A stretch of 64,000 bases of DNA from Nesterenkonia sp. E16_10 (GTDB taxonomy: Bacteria > Actinomycetota > Actinomycetes > Actinomycetales > Micrococcaceae), in NCBI RefSeq assembly GCF_017347085.1, contig NZ_JADPSA010000029.1:310001-374000 (forward strand), given 5' to 3'. Of this stretch, positions 23,802 through 35,832 are shown one piece after another. Position numbers and translations under genes: made by a program. Within the stretch, counting starts at the first letter, position 1, and every line of letters begins with the position of its first letter. A model generated the notes under the pieces. The model was not told where the DNA came from, made no database searches, and worked only from the letters and a program-made list of their open reading frames with translations.

Positions 23802-25046
23802 GTGCCGGAGACCTCGATGGAGTCCCCCGACGAGGGGCCGCCGCCGCTGCTGACCGAGCCCGAGGACGGGGTCCCCTTCGTCATCGACACCGACCGAGGC
23901 CTGCAGCGCTGCGCCGATGCGCTGGCCGCCGGCACCGGCCCGGTCGCGGTGGACGCCGAACGCGCCTCGGGCTTCCGCTACGGCCAGCGCGCCTTCCTGG
24001 TGCAGCTCAAACGCGAAGGCTCCGGGCTCTGGCTGATCGACCCGGAACCGTTCACCACCCTGGCCCCGGTGCAGGAGGCCCTCGACGGCGTGGAGTGGAT
24101 CCTGCATGCCGCCACCCAGGACCTCCCCTGCCTCGCCGAGCTGGGCATGCACCCGCACAGCCTCTTCGACACAGAGCTCGCCGCCCGGCTGGGCGGACTG
24201 CCAAGGGTCAGCCTCGGCGCCGTGGTGGAATCACTGCTCGGCGTCCGCCTGGCCAAGGAACACTCGGCGGCAGACTGGTCGCGACGTCCGCTGCCGCAGG
24301 ACTGGCTGCGCTACGCCGCCCTCGACGTGGAGCTGCTGATCCCGCTGCGCGCGAGCCTCACCGAGCTGCTGGACGAGCAGGACAAGCTGGACTGGGCCGA
24401 GCAGGAGTTCGAACACCTGCGCACCCACCGGCCGGTCACGGTCCCGCGCAGCGAACGCTGGCGCAAGGCCACCGGGGTCAACCGGCTGAAGTCCCCGCGC
24501 AAGCTCTCGGTGCTGCGCGAGCTCTGGGCCGCCCGGGAGAACATGGCCGAGTCCAAGGACATCGCCCCCGGACATATCCTGCCCGACTCCGCGCTGGTCG
24601 CCGCGGCCGACGCGGTGCCGCGCACCGTGCCCCAGCTGCTCTCGATCAAGGGCTTCTACGGCAGGGCGGCCAAGCGCGAGGCGCCCAAATGGCTGCGCGC
24701 CATCGAATCCGGGACCAAGAACCCCGAGGCCCCGGAGTCCAAGCGCCGTGCCGCCGGCCCGCCGCCGCCGCGAACCTGGAAGGACCGCAACCCGCTGGCC
24801 TTCCGGCGCTACCGCACCGCCCGGGACTGGTTGAACCACCGCGCCGAGGAGCTCGACCTCATGCCCGAGACCCTGCTGACCCCCGCGGTGCTCAAGCAGC
24901 TCTGCTGGACCCCGCCGAAGGTCCTGGACCTCGACGGCGTCAGCGCCGCGCTGGCCGAACTCGGCGCCAGGCCCTGGCAGATCGAGCAGTGCGCCGCCAT
25001 CGTCACGGTGGCCCTGCTGGACCCGGAGCCGCTGGAGAGCTTCTGA
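23802..25046 (+). CDS. rnd: Ribonuclease D
   Basis: 414 residues from GTG 23802. DEDD exonuclease motifs: VDAERASGFRYGQRA (Exo I), ATQDLPCL (Exo II) and RYAALDVELLIPL (Exo III, Tyr and Asp present). An HRDC domain follows near residues 225-300, and a second HRDC-like helical region at the C-terminus is typical of actinobacterial forms. The enzyme trims tRNA and other RNA 3' ends. It follows DUF3000 and is transcribed with it. Confidence 0.92.
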   Translation: MPETSMESPDEGPPPLLTEPEDGVPFVIDTDRGLQRCADALAAGTGPVAVDAERASGFRYGQRAFLVQLKREGSGLWLIDPEPFTTLAPVQEALDGVEWILHAATQDLPCLAELGMHPHSLFDTELAARLGGLPRVSLGAVVESLLGVRLAKEHSAADWSRRPLPQDWLRYAALDVELLIPLRASLTELLDEQDKLDWAEQEFEHLRTHRPVTVPRSERWRKATGVNRLKSPRKLSVLRELWAARENMAESKDIAPGHILPDSALVAAADAVPRTVPQLLSIKGFYGRAAKREAPKWLRAIESGTKNPEAPESKRRAAGPPPPRTWKDRNPLAFRRYRTARDWLNHRAEELDLMPETLLTPAVLKQLCWTPPKVLDLDGVSAALAELGARPWQIEQCAAIVTVALLDPEPLESF

Positions 25047-25153
25047 ACGCCGCGGCGTGGGTTTCCCCGTTGGTTACTCATGGGTAGGATGTGAGCTGAG
25101 ACTCACCCCGAGGCGCGGTTGCCCCGCGCCGACCCACGTCACGGAGGCAACAC

Positions 25154-27325
25154 ATGACATCAGCGCACCCACCCGAGGCACCGGCCGAGATCCCCGCAGC
25201 GGCGCTGGAATTCTCCCGCTTCGCAGACCTCGCGGAGGCCTTCAGCGATGAGGTGATCACCCACTCCCGCGCCGAGGACGTCGCCCTGCCCGAAGGCGCC
25301 GGAACGCTGGTGCTGATCCGTCTGGACAACGACCACCCGAAACGCCCCTCCACCCTGGGCCCGAGCAGCCTGATCCAGTTCGGTGAGGTCCTCGCCGCAC
25401 AGCTGCCGCGAGCTCGGGCCGGAGAGATCGCCGGCATCGCGGTGATCGGCAAGCCCGGGGTGCTCGCCGCCGGAGCCGACCTGGGTGCCGCCGAACGCGT
25501 GGAGTCTCGGGACCACTCCACCGCGATGGCTGATCTGGGCCATCACGCCTACCGGCTCCTGGAGGACTTCCCGGTGCCCAGCTTCGCGTTCATCAACGGG
25601 ACCGCGCTGGGCGGTGGACTCGAGATCGCGCTGGCCGCGCAGCATCGCACGGTCTCCACCGCGGCCAAGGGCATCGGCCTGCCCGAGGCGTTCTTGGGCC
25701 TGGTGCCAGGCTGGGGCGGGATCTACCGTCTCCCCCGGCTGATCGGCCCCGAGGCCGCCGCGGAGGTCATCTTCAGCAACGCGTTGAACAACAACCGCAC
25801 GCTCACCGGGGACAAGGTCCACGCTCTGGGCATCGCCGATGCGCTCTTCGAGGCAGAGGACTTCGAGGCGCAGAGCCTCGACTATGCCGCACGGATCATC
25901 AGCGGCGACCCCGCCACCGCACAGCAGCTCACCGCGCACCGCAACCACGACTTCTCCGCCGAAGCCTGGGCCCGCGCCGTCGACGCGGCCGAGCGCACCG
26001 TGGCCACCAAGCTGGGCCCCTCCGCGCCGGCTCCGCGCCGCGCACTGGACCTGTTCATCCAGGTGCCCGAGCGCACACGGGAGCAGAGCCGGGCCGCCGA
26101 GTGCGAGGCGCTGGGCGATCTGATGCTCACCGATGAGTTCCGCAACACCGTCTACGCCTTCCTGAACCTGCTCCAGAAGCGCGCCAAGCGTCCGGCCGGG
26201 GTGCCCGAGGTCGCGCCGCGCAGCGTGACCAAGGTCGGCGTCGTGGGGGCCGGACTCATGGCGTCGCAGCTGGCCATGGTCTTCGCGGCCCAGCTGCAGG
26301 TCCCGGTGGTGCTCACCGACATCGATCAGTCCCGGGTGGACAAGGGGCTGGCCCATATCGCGGCCCAGCTCGAGAAGCAGGCGAGCCGGGGCCGGCTCAC
26401 CCAGGAGCAGGCCGCAGGGCTGCGCGGGCTGATCACCGGCTCCACGGACAAGTCCGTCTACGCCGACGCCGACTTCGTCATCGAGGCGGTGTTCGAGGAG
26501 ATCGGTGTCAAGAAGCAGGTCTTCGCCGAGCTGGAGGCGATCGTGCCGGCCGAGACCATATTGGCGACCAACACCTCCTCGCTCTCGGTCACCGAGATGG
26601 CCGCTGACCTGCAGCACCCGGAGCGGGTGATCGGCTTCCACTTCTTCAACCCGGTGGCCGCCATGCCGCTGATCGAGATCGCCCGGGCCCCGCAGACCGC
26701 CGATGAGCCGATCGCCACGGCCTTCGCCCTCGCCGCGGGGCTGCGCAAGACCCCGGTGCTGACCAGCGACTCCACCGCATTCGTGGTCAACCGGGTGCTG
26801 CTGCGGCTGATGAGCGAGGTGCAGCGAGCCTTCGACGAGGGCACCGATGCCGCCACCGCGGACGCCGCGCTGAAACCAATCGGGCTGCCGATGAGCCCGT
26901 TCACCCTGCTGGCGATGGTGGGCATCCCGGTAGCCCAGCACGTCACCGAATCGCTGCACACCAGCTTCGGGGATCGCTTCCACGTCTCGGCCAACCTGCA
27001 GCATCTCATCGACGCGGGAGTCACCGAGATCTGGAGCACCGACGACGCCGGCCGGCCCTTCATCAAGGACAGCACCCTCGCGCTGATGAGCTTCGGAAGC
27101 TCCGCGCGCAGCTCGGAGCAGCTGCTGCGCACCGTGGAAGATGCACTGGCCGAGGAGATCGGGATGATGCTCGAGGAGGGCGTCGTCGCCTCCCGTCAGG
27201 ACGTGGACCTCTGCATGATCCTGGGCGCCGGCTGGCCGCTGCACCGCGGTGGGATCACTCCCTACCTGGACCAGGTGGGCGCCAGCGAACGGGTCAACGG
27301 CCGGGCGTTCAACACCCGGGACTGA
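25154..27325 (+). CDS. fadB: Multifunctional 3-hydroxyacyl-CoA dehydrogenase/enoyl-CoA hydratase (FadB/FadJ type)
   Basis: 723 residues. The crotonase half has INGTALGGGLEIALA (oxyanion loop) and GLPEAFLGLVPGWGG with the catalytic Glu. The dehydrogenase half begins near residue 355 with the NAD motif VGVVGAGLMASQLA and contains GFHFFNPVAAMPLIEI (catalytic His) and a C-terminal helical domain. Together these hydrate enoyl-CoA and oxidise the 3-hydroxyacyl-CoA in beta-oxidation. The thiolase partner, usually adjacent, is not in the window. GGAGGC precedes the ATG. A long hairpin terminates it. Confidence 0.93.
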   Translation: MTSAHPPEAPAEIPAAALEFSRFADLAEAFSDEVITHSRAEDVALPEGAGTLVLIRLDNDHPKRPSTLGPSSLIQFGEVLAAQLPRARAGEIAGIAVIGKPGVLAAGADLGAAERVESRDHSTAMADLGHHAYRLLEDFPVPSFAFINGTALGGGLEIALAAQHRTVSTAAKGIGLPEAFLGLVPGWGGIYRLPRLIGPEAAAEVIFSNALNNNRTLTGDKVHALGIADALFEAEDFEAQSLDYAARIISGDPATAQQLTAHRNHDFSAEAWARAVDAAERTVATKLGPSAPAPRRALDLFIQVPERTREQSRAAECEALGDLMLTDEFRNTVYAFLNLLQKRAKRPAGVPEVAPRSVTKVGVVGAGLMASQLAMVFAAQLQVPVVLTDIDQSRVDKGLAHIAAQLEKQASRGRLTQEQAAGLRGLITGSTDKSVYADADFVIEAVFEEIGVKKQVFAELEAIVPAETILATNTSSLSVTEMAADLQHPERVIGFHFFNPVAAMPLIEIARAPQTADEPIATAFALAAGLRKTPVLTSDSTAFVVNRVLLRLMSEVQRAFDEGTDAATADAALKPIGLPMSPFTLLAMVGIPVAQHVTESLHTSFGDRFHVSANLQHLIDAGVTEIWSTDDAGRPFIKDSTLALMSFGSSARSSEQLLRTVEDALAEEIGMMLEEGVVASRQDVDLCMILGAGWPLHRGGITPYLDQVGASERVNGRAFNTRD

Positions 27326-27337
27326 TCCCCCGCCGGC

Positions 27338-27373
27338 CTCCGGGCTCAGGCCCGGCTCCGGGCTCAGGCCCTG
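27338..27373. repeat. 18-bp tandem duplication after fadB
   Basis: CTCCGGGCTCAGGCCCGG (27338-27355) is repeated at 27356-27373 with a two-base difference at the end. The second copy overlaps the left arm of the downstream hairpin. Confidence 0.8.
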
Positions 27374-27407
27374 GGTCAGTCCCCGCACAGGGGGCTGACC
27401 CAGGGCC
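27367..27407 (+). terminator. Long hairpin downstream of fadB
   Basis: GGCCCTGGGTCAG (27367-27379) pairs perfectly with CTGACCCAGGGCC (27395-27407). The inner TCCCC pairs with GGGGG-type bases, giving up to 18 pairs around a 5-nt loop. No T-run follows. Confidence 0.75.
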
Positions 27408-27441
27408 CGGCCCGGGTCCGATTCCTCATAGACTTGGCACC

Positions 27442-27873
27442 ATGACTTCGCCCTGCTGTGATCGCCGTCGTTTCCTGCGCGCCTCGGCCCTGACCGCGGG
27501 CTCTGCGGCGCTGCTGAGCGCCTGTGGCGCGGATCAGGCGCCAGATCCCGCGGCGCCGAGCGTCGCCGAGGGCGGCACCTGGACCGAGGTCATGGCGCTT
27601 GCCGAGCTTCAGGTGGGGACGAGCAGCACCGCCGAGGTCGGCGAGACCCAGCTGCTGCTGCACCGCAGCGACGAGACCACGGTCCACGCGTTCTCTGCGG
27701 TGTGCACCCACCAGGGATGCGCGGTGGGCACCGAGCCGGAACGCTTTGCCTGCCCCTGCCACGGCTCGATCTTCAACCTGGAGACCGGCGCCGCCGAGGG
27801 CGGGCCGGCACGGCAGCCGCTGACCCGCTACCCCGCCGAGATCGACGGAGAGTCCATCCGGGTCCAGGTCTGA
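27442..27873 (+). CDS. Exported Rieske [2Fe-2S] lipoprotein
   Basis: 143 residues. A Tat-type signal is visible (RRRFLR at 8-13) followed by a hydrophobic stretch and a lipobox LSAC ending at Cys28, so export folded and lipid anchoring are predicted. The Rieske cluster ligands are CTHQGC and CPCHGS, about 18 residues apart, with the expected Cys-His pairs. Such small proteins probably carry electrons at the outer face of the membrane; the partner is unknown. It stands alone, between fadB and the gene following dxs on the other strand. Confidence 0.9.
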   Translation: MTSPCCDRRRFLRASALTAGSAALLSACGADQAPDPAAPSVAEGGTWTEVMALAELQVGTSSTAEVGETQLLLHRSDETTVHAFSAVCTHQGCAVGTEPERFACPCHGSIFNLETGAAEGGPARQPLTRYPAEIDGESIRVQV

Positions 27874-27880
27874 GCAGGGC

Positions 27881-28372
27881 TCAGCCGACGCGCAGCTCGA
27901 TCTTTGAGGCCGGGACGTCTCCGGCGCGGATCGCGGCCTTGACCGCCTCGCGGGCCTTGCCCTGGTGCAGGGTCTGGATCCGCATCACCGAGGCGTGGCC
28001 GCCGTGGTGCGGTTCGATCACCGGGTCACTGAGCAGGCCCAGGCCGCGCCAGGCCAGGGTGGCGAGCACCTCGCGGTGCACCGCGCCGATGTTGCGCTGC
28101 TCCGAGGCGCTGGGCTGCTCTCCCTTGAGCGGGTAGAGCAGGCGCAGCTCGATCTGGTCCTCGGGGGCGGGTTCGGCGAAGCCGTCTTCCCGGCACTGGG
28201 CGGTGAAGCTCTCGAGCAGCTGCTCGGCCTCGGGTGCGCTGACCTTCTCGGAGGTGAGCTTGCCGTTGGCGCCCAGCGCCCCGTGGTGGATCACAAACTC
28301 TCCGGTTGCTTCGTCGTACCAGGCTTCACGGTAGTGCCAGGCCTGCTCGTCGCGGCGGTAGAGAGTGATCAA
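27881..28372 (-). CDS. Conserved-looking hypothetical protein coupled to dxs
   Basis: 163 residues starting with TTG at 28372, two bases after the dxs stop; AAAGG lies just before that stop, so translational coupling is likely. The N-terminal 50 residues (LYRRDEQAWHYREAWYDEATGEF and following) have the Trp/Tyr-rich look of a small beta domain. The rest is mixed, with no transmembrane segment or recognisable catalytic motif. I do not recognise the family. Context suggests a transcript shared with isoprenoid synthesis, which says little about its job. Confidence 0.75.
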   Translation of the reverse strand: MITLYRRDEQAWHYREAWYDEATGEFVIHHGALGANGKLTSEKVSAPEAEQLLESFTAQCREDGFAEPAPEDQIELRLLYPLKGEQPSASEQRNIGAVHREVLATLAWRGLGLLSDPVIEPHHGGHASVMRIQTLHQGKAREAVKAAIRAGDVPASKIELRVG

Positions 28373-28374
28373 TG

Positions 28375-30378
28375 TCAGACCTTTCGGGTACGGAGACTGG
28401 GGATCTGGCCGGTGGGAGCCGGTTCACCGGGCAAAGGACGGGCGTAGGGCACCTTGGTGCCGAGCACCTGTCCGACGGCGTCCTGGGTGATCTTCTGGGC
28501 GGTGAGGCCCACACGTTCGAGGACCTCGCCGCGGGTGCCGTGGGCGAGAAACTCCACCGGGAGTCCCACCTCGTTGAGGCCGGTGTCCACACCGGCCTCG
28601 CGCATGCTCTGCCGGATGCGTGAGCCGACGCCGCCGGCCTTGACGCCGTCCTCGATGCAGATGACGGTACGGTGCCGCGCGGCCAGGGAGATCACCGAGT
28701 CCGGCACCGGGAGCACCCAGCGCGGGTCCACCACGGTGGCGCTGATCCCCTGATCCGCGAGCCGCTGCGCGACGTCGAGCGAGAGCTCGGCCATGGTGCC
28801 CACGGAGACGATCAGCACGTCATGCGCGTAGGGCTTCGGCGTCTTGGAGGTCGCGGCGGAGCTCCAGAGCACGTCCACGCCGTCCTCGAGGCGTTCGAGC
28901 GCGTCGATCTCACCGTTGACCGAGCCCTTGGAGAAGCGCAGCACGGTCGGGGCGTCGTCCACGGCCACGGCCTCGCGCAGCTCCTCGCGCAGCCGGGTGG
29001 AGTCTCGTGGGGCCGCGATCCGCAGCCCCGGGACGATCTGCAGCAGCGAGAGGTCCCACATGCCGTGGTGGCTGGGGCCGTCGGGTCCGGTGACGCCGGC
29101 CCGGTCCAGGACCACGGTGACCCCGGCGCGGTGCAGCGCGACATCCATCAGCAGCTGGTCGAAGGCCCGGTTGAGGAAGGTCGCGTAGATCGCCACCACC
29201 GGGTGCAGGCCGCCGTAGGCGAGACCGGCGGCGGAGGTGAGCGCGTGCTGTTCGGCGATGCCGACGTCGAAGACTCGCTCCGGGTGCTTCTGCGCGAAGC
29301 TGCGCAGCCCCACCGGGATCATCATCGCCCCGGTGAGCGCAACGATGTCCTCGCGCTCATCGGCGATGGCGGTGATCTCCTCCTCGAACACCGAGGTCCA
29401 GGAGCGGGCGCCGCCGCGGTGCACCGGTTCCCCGGTCTCCGGGTCGATGACGCCCACGGCGTGGAACTGGTCGTTCTCATCGGCACGGGCGGGGGCGTAT
29501 CCCTTGCCCTTCTCGGTGAGTGCATGCACGATCACCGGTCCGCCGTAGTTCTTGGCGTCGGTGAGCGCTTCTTCCAGGGCGCGCTGGTCGTGGCCGTCCA
29601 CCGGCCCGATGTACTTCATGCCGAGGTCCTCGAAGAGTCCCTGGGGTGCCCAGAAGTCCTTGGCGCCCTTCTTCGCGGCGTGCAGGCTGCGGTAGACCAT
29701 CTGGCCCATCGGTCCGCCGTTCTGCAGCTTCTGCTTGGTGCCGTCCATGACGCGCTCGTAGGTGCGGTGGGTGCGGACCTTGTCCAGGAAGTTCCGCCGC
29801 AGCCGCCCCAGCTGCTCGGCGAGTCCCCCGACGGTGGGCGCGTAGGAGCGGCCGTTGTCGTTGACCACGATGATCACGCGGCGGTCCTTGTCGGCGGCGA
29901 TGTTGTTCAGCGCCTCCCAGGCCATGCCGCCGGTGAGCGCGCCGTCGCCGATCACCGGGATCACACAGCGGTCGGATTCCCCGGCGAGCACACGGGCCTT
30001 GGAGATGCCGTCCGCCCAGGAGAGCGAGGAGGAGGCGTGGGAGGATTCCACGATGTCGTGCACCGATTCGGCCCGATCCGGGTATCCGGCGATGCCGCCG
30101 GTCTGGCGCAGCGTGGAGAAGTCCTGACGCCCGGTGACCAGCTTGTGCACATAGGACTGGTGGCCGGTGTCGAAGATGATGGAGTCCCGCGGGGAGTCGA
30201 AGACCCGGTGGATCGCCAGGGTCAGCTCCACCACCCCGAGGTTGGGCCCCATATGACCGCCGGTCTTGGAGACGTTGGCGATGAGGAACTGCCGGATCTC
30301 CGCCGACAGCCGCTCCATCTGCTCTTCGCTGAGCTTGGACAGCTCCTGCGGAGACGTGATTGTCTGCAGAATACTCAT
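28375..30378 (-). CDS. dxs: 1-deoxy-D-xylulose-5-phosphate synthase
   Basis: 667 residues of the transketolase superfamily. N-terminal TPP domain: [26 protein letters not shown], and the TPP/Mg motif [17 protein letters not shown]. Central Pyr domain: [17 protein letters not shown] (catalytic Glu) and [15 protein letters not shown]. It condenses pyruvate and glyceraldehyde-3-phosphate, the first step of the MEP isoprenoid pathway. It lies in the DUF3000-rnd-dxs neighbourhood that is also seen in mycobacteria, here with fadB and the Rieske gene inserted. Confidence 0.97.
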   Translation of the reverse strand: MSILQTITSPQELSKLSEEQMERLSAEIRQFLIANVSKTGGHMGPNLGVVELTLAIHRVFDSPRDSIIFDTGHQSYVHKLVTGRQDFSTLRQTGGIAGYPDRAESVHDIVESSHASSSLSWADGISKARVLAGESDRCVIPVIGDGALTGGMAWEALNNIAADKDRRVIIVVNDNGRSYAPTVGGLAEQLGRLRRNFLDKVRTHRTYERVMDGTKQKLQNGGPMGQMVYRSLHAAKKGAKDFWAPQGLFEDLGMKYIGPVDGHDQRALEEALTDAKNYGGPVIVHALTEKGKGYAPARADENDQFHAVGVIDPETGEPVHRGGARSWTSVFEEEITAIADEREDIVALTGAMMIPVGLRSFAQKHPERVFDVGIAEQHALTSAAGLAYGGLHPVVAIYATFLNRAFDQLLMDVALHRAGVTVVLDRAGVTGPDGPSHHGMWDLSLLQIVPGLRIAAPRDSTRLREELREAVAVDDAPTVLRFSKGSVNGEIDALERLEDGVDVLWSSAATSKTPKPYAHDVLIVSVGTMAELSLDVAQRLADQGISATVVDPRWVLPVPDSVISLAARHRTVICIEDGVKAGGVGSRIRQSMREAGVDTGLNEVGLPVEFLAHGTRGEVLERVGLTAQKITQDAVGQVLGTKVPYARPLPGEPAPTGQIPSLRTRKV

Positions 30379-30460
30379 TGCCGCAGTCTACCTGTCACGG
30401 CCTGCGCGGGCGGACTTTGACGGGGCCCTGACACGTTTGAAGACATGTGCCGCAGAACGA

Positions 30461-30499
30461 AGGAGGGGCGCCCGATCCGAAGATCGAAGCGCCCCTCCT
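30461..30499 (-). terminator. Terminator downstream of acnA
   Basis: AGGAGGGGCGC (30461-30471) pairs perfectly with GCGCCCCTCCT (30489-30499), 46 bp after the acnA stop and before the dxs promoter region. Confidence 0.75.
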
Positions 30500-30544
30500 G
30501 CTATTCACCGATCGCAGCCGCTCGGCGGTCTGGGATCAGGCTGT

Positions 30545-33364
<2,820 letters not shown>

Positions 33365-33491
33365 TCGGGACTCCTTGTTAGTTGCCAGTCGTGCCAGCCC
33401 GCGCAGAGGAAAAGCGGGGCCGATGGATCGATGTTCAGTCTACTCTTTCAGATTTCTTCAGACGCCCGTCATAGGGCCTCTGGCGCGCCGT

Positions 33492-35018
33492 TCACCTGCG
33501 ACGCGGTGCGCGGAACAACGCCACTGATTCCATGTGGTGGGTGTTGGGATAGAGGTCGAAGACCTTCAGGTCCGCGAGCTCCCAGCCCCGGCTCAGCAGC
33601 GACTTCGCGTCCCGGGCGAAGGAGGAGGGCTCGCAGGAGACGTAGAGGACCTCGCGCGCCGCGGCGGCGTCGATCCCGGCGATCACGCGCTCCCCCGCTC
33701 CGGTGCGCGGGGGATCCAGCAGGATCAGATCGCGCCGGGTGAGCCGGTCGAGGACCGCCTCCACCGGGGCCTGAAGCACCTCCACCTGAGGGGTGTCCGC
33801 GAAGAGCTGTGCCGCGCTGGCGCTGGAGCCGGGCGCGCCCTCGACGCTGAGCACCGATCCCTCGGCACCCGCGAGCTGGGCGGCCCAGGCGGTGAAGAGA
33901 CCCGCACCGGCGTAGAGGTCCGCCACCGAGGCGCCCGGGGGCACCTGGGTCATCGTGTTGACCGCCTCGATGAGGCAGGAGGGAGCATTGCGGTGGATCT
34001 GCCAGAAGTCCTCGGGCTGGACCTCCACCGTGGTGAGCCTCGGCGCAGCCGCGTCGGCGCCTGCTCCGGTGAGCGCCGGCAGCGGGAGCGGTTCGGTGAT
34101 GGTGCGGGAGCCGGCGAGCACGGTGTAGCTGATCCGCTCCGGACGCGGCGCGGACTGGTTCGCGCCGCGCGAGCCCGGACCGGAACGCTGGGTGCGGCCC
34201 TGTCTTGCGGCGCCGCGGGCGCCCCCACGACCACGACTCGGGGCCGGTTCCGGCTGCGAGGTGGCCAGAACGATATTGCCGACCTCGGGCGCACGCTGGT
34301 GCAGCTGCAGCAGCCGCTCGGTGAGCGCCTCCTGCTCGGGCGCCGGCAGCCCGGCCCGGGTGTGCACCACGAGCGTGACCTCGGCGCCGGCGCCGGCGGC
34401 CACCGCGTCCACCCGTTCGGCGCCCTTGAAGCTGTAGCCGAAGATGCCGCTCTCGTGGATCGATGACACCGCCAGCGGCATCCCGCGCAGTTCGATGAGT
34501 TCGTTGCTGCGGTGCGGCTTCATGCTCAGGGCACCCTCTGCCCCGACGGCGAAGCTCGCCCGGGTCCGCCAGTGCAGCCCGTGATACGGCCCGTCGGAGA
34601 GCACATCGTGGACGTGGACCTCCCCGTCCCCGGAGGCCAGCGGCAGCCGCTGATCGTGGATCGAGAATCCGCCGATCCGCTGCATGGTGTCGCGGAAGAC
34701 CTGACCCTTGAGTCGACGCTGGTGCTGGTCGGTGATGTGGCCGAACTCCGCGCCGCCCACCGGAAGCCGGTCATTCTCATGGGCGCGCAGCGAATCGGCG
34801 AGCTTCCAGATGTGTCGGCGCCGGTAGTCCGAGGCGTTGAGCACCTCGACGACGTCGGCCCGCCAGTATTTCGCACCGGGCTCTCCCTCGGTGACCCGGG
34901 CCCGCACGGTCTCCCCGGGGATGGCGTGGCGCACGAAGACGACACGACCCTCGTGGCGGGCCACGCAGTGGCCACCGTGGGCCATCGGGCCGATGTCCAG
35001 CGTCAGGGTCTGCGTCAT
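33492..35018 (-). CDS. TrmA/RumA-family RNA m5U methyltransferase
   Basis: 508 residues. An N-terminal TRAM domain (about 1-65; GHCVARHEGRVVFVRHAIPGE) is followed by the RNA-binding middle and a C-terminal SAM domain. The SAM domain carries DLYAGAGLFT (motif I), LLDPPRTGAG and the catalytic LYVSCEPSSFARD. The family methylates uridine in 23S rRNA or tRNA; the target cannot be told from sequence. An Arg/Gly-rich insert around residues 255-290 (e.g. SRGRGGARGAARQGRTQRSG) is unusual. Last gene of the dut-DUF3710-DUF3159 operon, with 7 bp to DUF3159. Confidence 0.9.
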   Translation of the reverse strand: MTQTLTLDIGPMAHGGHCVARHEGRVVFVRHAIPGETVRARVTEGEPGAKYWRADVVEVLNASDYRRRHIWKLADSLRAHENDRLPVGGAEFGHITDQHQRRLKGQVFRDTMQRIGGFSIHDQRLPLASGDGEVHVHDVLSDGPYHGLHWRTRASFAVGAEGALSMKPHRSNELIELRGMPLAVSSIHESGIFGYSFKGAERVDAVAAGAGAEVTLVVHTRAGLPAPEQEALTERLLQLHQRAPEVGNIVLATSQPEPAPSRGRGGARGAARQGRTQRSGPGSRGANQSAPRPERISYTVLAGSRTITEPLPLPALTGAGADAAAPRLTTVEVQPEDFWQIHRNAPSCLIEAVNTMTQVPPGASVADLYAGAGLFTAWAAQLAGAEGSVLSVEGAPGSSASAAQLFADTPQVEVLQAPVEAVLDRLTRRDLILLDPPRTGAGERVIAGIDAAAAREVLYVSCEPSSFARDAKSLLSRGWELADLKVFDLYPNTHHMESVALFRAPRRR

Positions 35019-35025
35019 CGCAGAA

Positions 35026-35832
35026 TCACCCTCTCTCGTCGTGGTCGGGCTCAGCGGCAGGCTTCTCTGGTGACAGCTCGAGCGGGCTCTGGGCGGGTCG
35101 TGAGATCAACCAGCCCACCCACAGGGCCAGCGCGTAGAGCGGGATCCCCATGACCAGGCGGGCGGTGCCCAGCCCGGCCACGTCGTCGGCCAGGTAGAGC
35201 GGCACCTGAATGATCAGGCGAAGCGCCGGCACGGCGAGCAGCAGCCAGGTGGCCAGGGAATATCGACGACGGCGCACCGGATCCCGGCGCCAGTCCAGAC
35301 CTTCCCCGCGCACGATGCCGAAGAGCAGGCCGAGGAACGGCCACTTGACCAGGATCGAGACCAGGAACGCCAGCAGATAGCCGGCGTTGATCAAAAAGCC
35401 CCAGGCGTAGAAGTCGCGAGCGTCACCGGTCCGGTAGGCGACCAGGGCGCAGATCAGGATGCCGGCGAGTCCCGCCAGGGACTGCACCAGGGAGCCCTTC
35501 TGGACCAGCCGCAGCACTGCGAATCCGACGCCGATCGCCACCGAGATGATGAGCGCGGTCATCAGGTCCTCGGTCACCAGGAAGGCGATCAGGAACGCGG
35601 CGGCGGGCAGCGAGGACTCCACGAGCCCGCGCACACCTCCCACCGAGGCCAGCACATCGATCGAACCGTCCTCGCCCGTGCGCACCCGCGAGCCGGCCGC
35701 GGTGGAGAACTGCGCCGCGGCATGGGGCCCGGAGTCCGCCGGCGGGCCCTGCACCGGATCTTGGAGGGAGCCTTGAACGGGGTCCTGCTTCGGGTCCTGC
35801 TCTGGGCGTGGCTGGGCTGGGTCAGCGGACAT
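35026..35832 (-). CDS. DUF3159 membrane protein
   Basis: 268 residues. About 65 N-terminal residues are Gln/Asp/Pro-rich with imperfect repeats (QDPVQG), then five or six hydrophobic helices and a charged tail. The conserved features of DUF3159 are present: a GGVRGLVESSLPAAAFL block before the first helix and GEGLDWRRDPVRRRRYS between helices. Function is unknown; the family is actinobacterial. The start overlaps the DUF3710 stop by 11 bp, so translation is probably coupled. Confidence 0.85.
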   Translation of the reverse strand: MSADPAQPRPEQDPKQDPVQGSLQDPVQGPPADSGPHAAAQFSTAAGSRVRTGEDGSIDVLASVGGVRGLVESSLPAAAFLIAFLVTEDLMTALIISVAIGVGFAVLRLVQKGSLVQSLAGLAGILICALVAYRTGDARDFYAWGFLINAGYLLAFLVSILVKWPFLGLLFGIVRGEGLDWRRDPVRRRRYSLATWLLLAVPALRLIIQVPLYLADDVAGLGTARLVMGIPLYALALWVGWLISRPAQSPLELSPEKPAAEPDHDERG

